From the NCBI GenBank assembly GCA_040954595.2, contig CM082592.2:9858001-9922000 (forward strand): a DNA stretch of 64,000 bases. The letters are read 5' to 3'. The translations under genes and the position numbers were made by a program. The DNA is from Balanoglossus misakiensis (lineage: Eukaryota; Hemichordata). Position 1 is the stretch's first letter; each line of letters begins with the position of its first letter. Below the pieces are notes generated by a model. The model was not told the DNA's origin. It did not search any database and was given only the letters and a program-made list of their open reading frames with translations. Shown here one piece after another: positions 1 to 13,183 of the stretch.

Positions 1-201
1 ACCGCCGGACAACGCGCTCTGCACGGCGCGACGAACCAGCGTGCGAACGGGCCGGTGGTTATGGACCCGTGCCTGGTGACGGAACTCGATTACGAAGAGA
101 CGATGTTTCCTCCGGGTACACCGGCGACGCCGACCGGCGATACGACGATGACGAGATTGGACAGCGCCGGTATTGACGGGCGTGTTGATACTAGTACGTA
201 A
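1..201 (+). CDS. C-terminal coding exon of an unrecognised protein (5' part outside window)
   Basis: Frame 1 is open from the first base to a TAA at 199-201, giving a 66-residue C-terminal tail. It includes the segment MDPCLVTELDYEE, then a Pro/Thr-rich run (FPPGTPATPTGD) and ends in DTST. The exon is much richer in G+C, especially at third codon positions, than the AT-rich DNA after the stop, which supports coding. No domain, membrane segment or known motif is visible. The acidic, Thr/Pro-rich composition looks like a disordered cytoplasmic tail, but that is inference. An internal ATG at 61 is in frame, but the frame is already open before it. I do not recognise the family. Confidence 0.6.
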   Translation, partial: TAGQRALHGATNQRANGPVVMDPCLVTELDYEETMFPPGTPATPTGDTTMTRLDSAGIDGRVDTST

Positions 202-430
202 CATTACGCCATTTCCATGCCACAGCGAGCGAGACAGGTCACACTTTCTTACACAATTCCTTTTCTGTCCTGGATTTTATTTTACTCACAACAATCATTT
301 GGCATTTTAGCCAAAATTTCACTTGAATTTGTCTTTTTTGGTCAATCATCTTGACGGTTGAAGCAGGGTAGCTTATCCATTCCGGACACCTGGTACCACC
401 TTGTGGTAATTGTCATTTTTATAATAAAAA
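202..430 (+). other. Probable 3' UTR of the left-edge gene, with AATAAA at 423-428
   Basis: AT-rich sequence follows the TAA stop. A canonical AATAAA hexamer lies at 423-428, about 220 bases after the stop, and is a plausible polyadenylation signal. The real cleavage site cannot be read from the sequence. Confidence 0.4.
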
Positions 431-1903
431 AATCTTGGACCTATAGTAACTTGAAACAATGAGGTTGAACAAACACATTGGATACAGCCAACAACTAACT
501 GGAGGTATTTCTGGAAATATGACGCCATACTTTGTGAACCGTAAAAATCTGTGACATTTATACCGTCGAGGATTTTATATTGGCCCCTTATAATTTAGGT
601 TCTAGGTTATCTAGTTCATTTATCTGGGTTCTACATGTACTAAGTTAGATCCATTCCTGAATGTCGTACAGTGTGTACAGAACATTTGTAAGAGCTAGAT
701 TTCTATAAGTGATTGTTTAGAATATATACAGGTCTGTACATAGGCTGTTTTACTTTATTCTCCTGGCAACTGCGGTGACGTTATTCCATACTCACAAAGG
801 CTAGTTTTACCCACCATTGATGTTTTAATGATACGCTTAAATTTGTGCAATGCTGGGAAATAAAAACCGAAGATGAAATTTCCGACTTGCAGGCAACGCT
901 CGAGAACATTCGCCGTCGAAAAGTCCGTCATGATTACCGACGTTTTGTCCATGCTGAGCGATCTAAATTAACTGACTCATTAAAATTCCATTATCGAAGC
1001 GGTGTACTCTCTGATTCACCATCAGGACAAGAGAATATAATCGTCCAAAATAGGTGCGGTTACGCGCGACACTTTACTCGCATTTTCTTCTCAATAGGCA
1101 CAGCTAGACATGTGGCCCTGTCTCCTGAAGCGCGTCGAATATTTGGGCATTGAAATTTGGATTGAAATTTGCATGCTTAGTGAGAGAAGAACATAAATAA
1201 TTTCCCCTGAAAACAGATTACTAAATTGCTGTCAAAATTACTGACACGTCCCAAAATAGTTTCAGTTGTCTTTGATACTGTAACCACGCGTCGACATCAG
1301 CTAGAGTTTTATTCAATTTTCTTTCAGCTAAACTGACACATTTTCAGCAAACTACTACATGAATTATTATCAGTACATGTTCATTTTGATGTAATGTGAT
1401 TAAACTTTCAATATTTCGACTTTTGAAGTTACTGAGTGTCTGATATAAAGGACATACGTTCGCTTGCCAAAGCGTTTGCAATATCACTTCAACCACTTAA
1501 CACACACTTGTGCGTTGCAGACCGTAAAGTTTAAAGCAATGTTGTGAATGGTAGTATTCTATAAAGAGCACATTACATCAATAAAACAAAACGAACAACA
1601 CTAAGGTTGCCCGTCTCCTGTGTGAAGTGATTTAATAAATGACGCGCACACCGTGACCTTTTAGAAAAGGGGAAATCTCGTTACACGTTTGTTGTGATCG
1701 CTCAATGCTCATTGCGTGACACTGCAATCTGGTCGACTGGAGATTGCCTGTCAGATAAAAAGCTAGTGATAATACTGAGAATGATCTTAAGGAACATTTG
1801 TCGCTTTGGTCATCCTAATACGATTACAGGGGGTTATGAGGTTGAGAATGCGATATTCGCTGCTCATTTACATTTGAAAGTGAACACTGCTCAAAGTTGA
1901 AAT

Positions 1904-1933
<30 letters not shown>
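1904..1933 (+). repeat. (ATC)10 microsatellite
   Basis: Ten uninterrupted ATC units, followed by CGTG. This is a simple trinucleotide repeat in noncoding sequence. Confidence 0.9.
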
Positions 1934-1934
<1 letters not shown>

Positions 1935-4157
1935 GTGTTGAATTTTTAAAAACAATTTGGGAACATTTCAAGAAGAGGAGAGAAGAGACCAATACTTTTA
2001 TGACACTGGCGAGTCACCCAGAACTTTCTCGGCAAGAAAAGCGGTTTATGTACAACGAAAGAATCATATCAATTATAATTTGTACTTTGTGTCTCGTTCT
2101 GTCGTGTTCGACACGCACAACACAATGTCTGACGAAATCAATCGCCTTCGGCATCATCGGATTGAAAACTACAGTGTGCATGCGTGGTCTTTCCCTGACC
2201 TGGTGACAAACTTTAATCTTGTACGCGTATACATGACACGTTTATTAAATGAAACAGTACACCCGGAATTTTATACGTGCGTAGTTAAAAGAACTTGGAT
2301 TAACCTACACAATCAATTAAACATATTAATACGTCTGCCACGTCAATTACGCATTATTTCTAACACACTAAATGTTGCTCTTGGTACAGTTAAGGGTAAA
2401 AGGTCATGAAGCAAGAATATCACACAGCTGTCAGTTTTGTTTGTACATGCGCCCAGGATTGGCTGTCTCAGCAATCCTAATCGGATTTTGAATAAATCTG
2501 CGCGTTTGCAGTCTCCCTTCAGGCGATGATTACTTCATTCTTTAAGTTCCCAATGATGTTATCGTGGCCCCGATGCCCTGACCAGGGAATAAGGGATGGG
2601 GGCAAGGATGTCATGGACATCATATATAGGCTTACAGAACCTCGTGTAAACATCGAAGGTTTAAAAGACAGATGGAAGTGTGACAGATGGTCCTCAACAC
2701 GATACTTCGCCTCACAAACGGCCAAGGAGCGACTTCATGCACATTCCTCGTATCATTAACGGGAAGTTTTCCTAAGAAACATGAATTTGGAAACCCTAAA
2801 TCTAGCACATCGCAGTGTTTTCTTGTGGCTGATTTCCTGACGTCATCTAATTAACAAATTACTACAAAACAGTATTCAGAGGATAACCAAATCTGTATCA
2901 GCAGAGAGAGAAATATCTCGTGTTTCACGGTAATGGCGAAGGCAATGGCGATGATTAACTTGTTCTAAGGAGCCAGGCACTTGAAATCCCTACTCACTGA
3001 TATTCTGCACTGATATTCTGTAAGAATGTTTTTGCCATGGAAATCCGTTCGCATACAAACCTACTCTATCAGTCATTTATTTTTTCATCATAAAATTTGA
3101 CACTAATGGCCGGCTGCCTTTCGAAAGGGATAAAGATAAAATTTAAACTGCCGATACAGGAGTTGCCACTAGATATTAATTTCATGAACTTGAATCTTAC
3201 ATTAAGCAACGTGATTCAATTTCCTTTTGCATTACTCCGATTAATAACGTCTGCTTTCGCATTCACCTCCATCCAAGCTTATGATTTGTGTTTATAAATA
3301 GATAGACACGCGAGAAACATTAAGAATTGTGGGCCCACGCTTGAGTGTTTACAGCCAACGATGCGGTTGTGACGCAAGCGTTCGATTGATATTATTTTCA
3401 ATTTGTGAAATAACAAAGGTAGAGGGGTACAAGATATCGGCTCGTGACGTTTAATCTATCAATGATAGAAAATATTACGGATTAACCTTTCCATCGATCT
3501 GTGATGTCACATAATCAGTGTATATCCTTTTCATCTTGTATTGGGCCCGGTAATGTAATAATCGTAATAATTAATAGACATTTATACATTCAGCCTATCT
3601 GGTGTAGAAATATTCACCCCCAAACTGAATCAAAGATTTCGGAGAAAGAACAAGAATTTTTGCGGCAAAATTGGAGGAGATATATTTTTTTCGGTCCATT
3701 TAATGGACGCGCAGTTGTTGCCAAGCTCCGTTACTATAGACTGTCATGAGTGTTTTCCAATGAAGAGAATTACCAGTGATTCGTCACGTTCTTTCTACAA
3801 TGTCGACATTCCGAGTGTTCGATGTACGTGCCCAAGCAGTGATGGCCGCTAGGAATTGTAATAACTGCGGGTAAATTTTCCTATAGATGTTGTTGATTGT
3901 ATGCATTTTTGCGAACTTTCTTGCTGTCATAAGACGGCAGTTTCGTGACCATTCGTGAAATAAATCGCTTTCTAGACCAAATAGAAGTAAATATTTTTAC
4001 TGCCAGGGATCCTTACCATCATCAACCATGTATCGGCTTTGTATACTTTATAAAAACAATTATACACAATCACATCCCACGGGATTGGGTGAATTGCGTT
4101 GATTGTTCGTTAAAATGAAATCAGTCTAGGGAGGTCTGAATAATGACCCTGGACCAA

Positions 4158-4176
4158 AATGAAATGAAATGAAATG
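4158..4176 (+). repeat. Short (AAATG)n repeat
   Basis: Three to four tandem AAATG units precede GATGG. It is a minor simple repeat in noncoding DNA. Confidence 0.6.
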
Positions 4177-7100
4177 ATGGCTATTTCGGATCACAATTTC
4201 ACATGCACATGTCAATACAAATTGACGTTCAAGATCATTTCATGGTACATTGTGCTAATTTTCAACAAAATTGGTTCGGCCATGCCTAAGAGTTTATATG
4301 AAAAAAATAGGTTACGGCTGCTCGGTACTATATTGGCTCAAACAACGAGATATGTTCATCCGAGAAAACGACCTCTTATTGAATTCAGAATATGCAGGCA
4401 ATTAGAGGCAATTGACATTTAGACCTACCGAGATCGGCTGTCTAAACGAGACACACTGTTTGTTCATCAGTCCGTGTTATCCTTCAAGAGAGACCCTGAT
4501 GTGAACAAATTGTAAAATAGAAAGTTCAGCCGCAATAATTCGGTACGTGCATGGCCGTATACATGGTAAACATGTATACATCATCTTGGTAAGTAATTTT
4601 AAAATAAGCAGGACAATATCAAAATTATGGGAAAACTATAGCTTACAAACTAATGGCGTAGCCTCGTGTTGAGCAACGCAGCAGTAAATGCAGTGTCGCT
4701 AAAATTACCCAAATATTGTAATATCACATTGCTTCTCTCATACTCTGGTGAAGGCCAGGTCGAGATGTTATTGATACTATTAAATCGAAAGTAGAAATGA
4801 CCTTGTCTTTCGTACTTGATATTACAAATGCATATTGATGAGACGGAAAACAAGCGGTATCTTCAAAAACACTGGATGACTTTTCTGAAAACCAAGTGGC
4901 CCGACAAAACGGTAGGTGTTTTTTGGCATTTCCGTTACAATTTAAAGCCATCGATATTATTGCACTTATTTGTGACGCCACAAAACGATTTATATCTATG
5001 GATTCAGATAATGACAATCCTATTCAATTTCCCGCTAAAGCAATTTCAGCCTAAACGAAAGAACGACAAACAACATCCTTGACAGGAACAGTGCAGAACA
5101 ATACCGACAATGCGTCAAATAAAGGACAGATAGACAGTGAGTCATTGGAGAAGTGAAGAGTAAAAAGCCTCAGACGGGGTTCCCGTCAAACAAATGGCAG
5201 GTTCAACCAATTCGATGGTTAGGATGAGTACGCGTCCTCGACAGAATACATAACGACCTTAGAAAACGAAAAAAATATACGGACTCATCGAATATTGCTT
5301 CTTAAATGAAATGAGATTATACCTAAACAAAAAAAGAATACGTTTCTCCATAAATGCCAACAATAAAACATTCACTTACTGGATTTATTTCCCAATATAA
5401 CTTACAACGAGATGATGTTAATGAAGATCTAGTTCCTCACCGTGTGTCACAGTCATAATAATGAAGCCATTTAAGTGCATTAACGACAGAGCATTCGCAA
5501 AAACAATTACATCAATAAAATTCACTTTACTCGGAATACAACTGATCGTCTTTGTCCTGTGTTTCTAAAAACCGCCATTACACGCGGAAAGCCTTAACAT
5601 TTAGAGAACATGATGATGATATCAGGACTTGCGTGATCTTATCAATACGTATACGTGAATGCCCCACCACGACTGTTGACTTATGTGAAATACAAATGAT
5701 GAATTTCATAATCAGGGAAAAACAGACATGGTGTTCCGGACACAAACTCAGTCGGTAGAAAGCTATAAAAAGACAGGAATGAAAAGTGCTACCGTGGTTT
5801 GCGTGACTGGGACTTCCTCGGGAACGGACACAATAGTTAGATTAAAAGAATGTTTTTATCGTTGACGACTGCATGTCTGTCATGCCATTTGATCGTCAGT
5901 CTGTTGTCATTGAATGATGACGCCTAGTATTTTTTATTGAAAAACAATATTTGACTAATGATAGACAACCTGAGGCTTGTCAGGTTCAAATTTCGCAAGA
6001 TCTCCTGCGCGAAATCCATCGATCGCGATCACTGCTGCCGTTTGAGTGCCTGTCTCTAGCAATTTCTTTCATCGCAGAGAAACCAGTGTTGCCATAGAAA
6101 CGGTACAATATGTTGGAACTAGGCGAGATTGGAGAATCATTCAATGTGTGCAGCTTTCCCACTGAGAAATTACCGACAAACACAATCCTGTCGTCTATAT
6201 TCTGCAAATTGCCCACATTTTCACTTCGACGCCCGGGTGGGAGTGAAATCTTTGAATAGGCGAACATCACATGTGAACATTACTCTAAAGTTCAAATAAG
6301 GTCGACGTGTAAAAAGTATGCATCGCTTGGTAATATCCAATTTCAGATCCACTGTATGGTTTTTAATGTGAACATATTGCAAATATATTATATCAACCAC
6401 GGGCTTACGTGAATTGCTGCCTGTTTTTCGAATTTTATTTGGATTTATTATTCTGCTCTTCTTTTGTGTTCCAAAAGTTCGTGTATAGTTTCTCTCGCTC
6501 CCTCCCCCTTTCTCAGTTTTGAAGGTGCGCATAAAGCAATTTTTACGGCAGATATGATACTTGTGTTATTTCATTTTTTTCTGCTTGGCGTGCATTTACG
6601 TATACAGTGACGTCAGCGCAGTAATCGGTTTTTGCAGAAATCTTTGTTGATGGCGCGGCGCGTCTGAGAGCCAAATGTGAAATGTAACCTCATCTCCAAC
6701 ACGAAATTTGCATCTTAATATCAGAAACGCATGAAAACACGTTTTTTTATTAAGAGGGACTTTGAGGCGTCATAGAATGACCTTATTTGTGGGCATCGTG
6801 CATTAGTAAGCCATGGTTAAACTGAAATAGTGCAAATAGCTTATTCGCTATATGATTTTCTCAGAATTTTGGTTTAAGCTTATAATACACGTACACAAAG
6901 CCGCACCGACGACGTTTCACAATGAGATAAATTCATGTTACTATGTTGTTACTTTTATTCCCCTGATGCTCTTCTCACTCGAGCAGACTGTTTTTGTGTA
7001 GCACATCATGGTTTTGTGACAACAACACATATCACTGGACATTACTTTACCGCAAGAACGTGTGGCCACGTATAAAGACCATAGAAGAACTGATTTGGAA

Positions 7101-9451
7101 GGAAATTCACATTACGAACCTCACACGCTACCTTAAACTACATAAACTCCATCTAAAGATCACAACATGAAAGGAAATAGAACAGTCAGACAGAAGAGAT
7201 GGTCATATCAGCCCCAAAACCATATGGTGTGTAGTTGTAATGAGTTTCATGTAACGTATTAGTTCAGAATAATGTGATTACAAAAGCTTTACGATGCCAT
7301 CAATACCCCTGCGTTAGATAAGGTGGTTTAAATCCCTAGTGCGACGGTTAAAATTGGTAATAAAGTGACAGATTAAAATTATTTTCAGAAATATAGTCTG
7401 CAGAAACTTTCCAAATTGTCCATTCAGTGACCTTAGAAAGTCGCGGCTCTGGTAGTCATCCGACTACTTAATTAATAATATGCGCGTGCATCTGACCTAT
7501 GACCTTAATTTGCATTAATTTTAAAAAGCATCCCATGTACAGGATAGGATAGAATAGGAGATGAATGACATATGGGAGGAATTTAATGGGAATCCCTTAC
7601 TTGAAAATCCGCTCTGTTGCGCATATTATCATGATATATAACGACTACTTTCGCGCTGGGGGAAAATGTGAGAAAATAAATGAAACTTACCTTGCCAGAA
7701 AGGCCTGTATAACATCAAGATATTCCAGCTCTCGTGTCCGGCATGTCTCCCACCACGCGTTCCACACTGACGCTCCCACCCGGTAGAATTGTGCACAGTT
7801 CACGGAAGATTGGAAACTTTCACGTTCCTGTTTTCCCATAAGTTTAACATCTTCTCCGTTATCCAGTGGTATCGGGTTGTCACACACACACAAACGCGTT
7901 CCACTTCGCTTGGGTAATCTGTATCGGAGATATCCAAATATACGTCCATATTAGTGGCGTGACTGGAACACACTGATATGCACGTGGCCTGGCAAACTGA
8001 TGTGCACCTGGATTAGTGCAGTCAGATTGTTAGCCAATGAGAGAGCTATATTATGCCATGCTATTGTGTCAGAATTAACATCCACAATAACACCAGGTGT
8101 ATAAAGGTACGATGTATATTGATGAGCTGATAGCCGCACAACTAGACCATGACACTTTAAATATTTAAATATTAATGAATTTTATAATACCGAAATATTC
8201 AACTCTATCTACTGTCAGCTCGTGGTGAAGACTCATTACAAGTTTGAGCATGCTCCCTGCACTTAGAGATAAAACAAACGACGGCACAGGAAAAGTTGCT
8301 ATGGTTATTGCCCTACTTCCGCGAGGTCGCACACATGTCCCGACACCCATCAGTACATGGACGGCCTGCTAAGCTTACGAGTTTTCTTCGAGATGACCAA
8401 TCATGCGAAATAGATGCATACACGTGCTTGTGTTATAAATGTGTGTTTATAGACGCTTCTGCCTTTAATGGTTTCCCGTCGATGTTGCTATTAGTATTAC
8501 TCCTCTACACTCTGTATATCCCAATCTTCGCCGAGCAATCTCAGGCATGTTGTCGGCAAAGATGCAAAGACATTGCTTTCATTAGATGGGTTCTTAATAA
8601 GCGCAGTACACGACTTCTTTCTTGGTACATTGTTTGTGTATATTAAGTGTTTTTCTGTCGCGTTTCTGACCGTCTAGTGACCTCCTCAGCAAAGGCGAGC
8701 TAATGCGTTTACATAGAACATATCTGTTTGTCTAACATCCGTGATGTCTGTTCTTGCGTTGCTCTTGACGACTATATTTTGTTCAAACGCGTTTCCGCGC
8801 ATTACTACAGGATCTAATCACGACTCTCACCTTGTAAATTCATCGTTGAAAATTTACACAAGTTCTCGCTACCCTAGAGAAATATTGTGTTTTGATGGGC
8901 ATGAGTTATTTCCCTCCCAGAAACTTGTATGAATTAAACATGAGAGTTCAATTGAACATTTTCTCGTACACATGTTTTGCCTTCAATTATTAAAGGAAAG
9001 TAAAGCGATAACATACTACAAAATTCGTACTATGCTAAAATATTGATTCCAGGAGTGTACCCAACATATCTGTTTTCATTGGGTTTTTTTCTAGACTTTT
9101 CAAAATCCGTCGCCTGGTGGCACACAGCATATTGTGAAATGATAATTTTACTGTATAATTCAGCATAACCGCGACACGCAACGTCATCGTTTAAAAACGA
9201 AGGAATTCACAAATAAGACCGCCCAGTGGCGTTCAATGACGTCATCATATTAGGGCATTCCGACTGAACGTCACTGATCAGAATGGCAAGTGTTGTACGT
9301 ACATTCGCAATTGTGGGTCTTTGTGACAGCGTTGATGCCAAATAATAAAATATTGGCACAGTCTAACTTACGAAGCAAGTTCTGTGAATGAAACCACTTG
9401 TTCTTTTCAACGTTCAATCAAAACTGGTGAAATTGCCACCTCTATCGCCAA

Positions 9452-9523
9452 TCCTCGATAGTATAGTGGTGAGTATCTCCGCCTGTCACGCGGAAGACCG
9501 GGGTTCAATTCCCCGTCGGGGAG
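9452..9523 (+). tRNA. tRNA-Asp (anticodon GTC)
   Basis: A 72-base cloverleaf can be folded by eye. The acceptor arms TCCTCGA and TCGGGGA pair with one G-U, and G is the discriminator base. The D-arm region AGTATAGTGGTGAGTAT carries the internal A box. The anticodon stem TCCGC/GCGGA holds the loop CTGTCAC, with GTC at 9485-9487. The T arm GGGG-TTCAATT-CCCC carries the B box. There is no intron and no encoded CCA, as expected for a eukaryotic gene. A T run at 9532-9536 just downstream fits RNA polymerase III termination. It would decode GAC/GAU. Confidence 0.97.
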
Positions 9524-9531
9524 GCTAAATC

Positions 9532-9536
9532 TTTTT
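9532..9536 (+). terminator. RNA polymerase III T-run terminator of tRNA-Asp
   Basis: TTTTT starts nine bases after the last tRNA base, the usual place and form of a Pol III terminator. Confidence 0.75.
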
Positions 9537-10199
9537 CCTTCATTTTTTCGAGCAAAGCTGAATAACATTTGATATGACCCTAACTCTTTTTTTTTTCACG
9601 ACCAACTTTATCCACTTTATGGGGTATGCGGATGCAAGGAAAGTTACATTATAAGTAGGTCTCCCTACAGGAATTCTACTATTTTGCATACTAGTATCAT
9701 TCAAATTTCTTTTATGATACCATTTAATAATCATAACAGTACACAGTCAGAAATACTTAACATTCCAATCACCAGAAAATACACAATTAAATAAAATCAT
9801 ACAATAGTAAAACTGTGCGATATCTATACTAGTAAATATATATGTTCTCAAAGCCCAATAAAAATAAGTAAATTATATTGCAATTATTCTGACATATTAT
9901 ACATTATAAGCGCAGTTTATTTGTTGACCAGCTTGCACTTATGAGGAACAATACCTGAGTGGTATTGTGGAGTTTGCACTTATATATGCTTTCAACAAAT
10001 CATCCGAGTTTAAGGTAACTTCAATTCAACTCTCAGTCTTTACCTTTCCGAATTTGTGATCTACGGACAAATGACAACATGGGAAAGATTTATTCAACCA
10101 CTCTTATCATGCAAATACATAAATAATTTCAACATAGATAAGTTTACATTAATATTACTGATCAGTATTAAAAGGAAAATAGCCACAGAGGTTCATTCT
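9537..10199. other. AT-rich spacer; probable RNF215 3' UTR near 10089
   Basis: No gene is visible. On the minus strand, AATAAA lies at 10094-10089, about 105 bases beyond the RNF215 stop, and is a reasonable polyadenylation signal for that gene. Confidence 0.4.
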
Positions 10200-12643
<2,444 letters not shown>

Positions 12644-13183
12644 TTTGAAAACAACAACACAGGCGGTCGAAAGGGGGCGTGGTCATTCCCGTACACGTCA
12701 CGGACAGATCTGCTGCGTTGCGTTGTACCTCAATAGAAGTTCGCAGTTTTATCACAGTGTGTACTGACAATCGCAAAATCTCCATCAAGATATCTATATT
12801 CAAAGATATTTCGAGTGAATGTGTGAAATTAAATTCAAAGACTCTGTCAAGGACTTGCGTTAATATGACTTTGCCCGTCCAAAACAAAAATCGTCAAGGG
12901 GAGTCGCGGGGCTACAAAACTGCAGCAAGTTGTGACTATGTCTTACAGTCCACACCCGCCCTTTGCACAGGTTTAGATTAAAACTCATCACATTTGTAAT
13001 TTGCGTGTCATTGGAAATTCTTTCACGCATATCTAGGTCATACAAAGTGGCACCCGGGCGCACGTGACCTGGGTGCCCCGTGTGGGCGTGTCTGTATACA
13101 CAGTGTAAGGCATCCATATTGTTGTACAACAGAGAATTTCTGGGGAAACCCCGGAAGGTTCAGAATTAAACTTTCCCGCGAAA
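12644..13183. promoter_or_regulatory. Shared head-to-head promoter region, RNF215 (-) / FAAH copy 1 (+)
   Basis: 540 bp separate the two divergent start codons, so both promoters and 5' UTRs must lie here or overlap. The FAAH-proximal part (about 13040-13095) is GC- and CpG-rich and contains a CACGTG E-box (13061-13066) inside an inverted repeat whose arms are GGCACCC (13049-13055) and GGGTGCC (13071-13077). On the minus strand, a GGGCGGG box lies near 12956. No TATA box is obvious. Bidirectional activity is inferred from geometry. Confidence 0.55.

Larger units (their letters stand above)
431..9451. other. Intergenic stretch, no gene supported
   Basis: About 9 kb of AT-rich DNA with many stops in all frames. 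The longest open frames (1957-2409 and 8296-8646, both +) have no recognisable family signature, no clear splice context and composition like their surroundings, so they are not called as genes. Simple repeats occur at 1904-1933 (ATC) and around 4158-4176 (AAATG). I see no transposon open frame, reverse transcriptase motif or convincing long terminal repeat. Confidence 0.5.

Noticed and set aside
1957-2409. 150-codon open frame on the plus strand
   Set aside because: No ATG near its start, AT-biased composition, no recognisable motif and no splice or promoter context; consistent with chance.
8296-8646. 116-codon open frame with a hydrophobic stretch and cysteines
   Set aside because: No family signature, isolated in intergenic DNA, hydrophobicity explained by T-rich codons; insufficient to call a gene.
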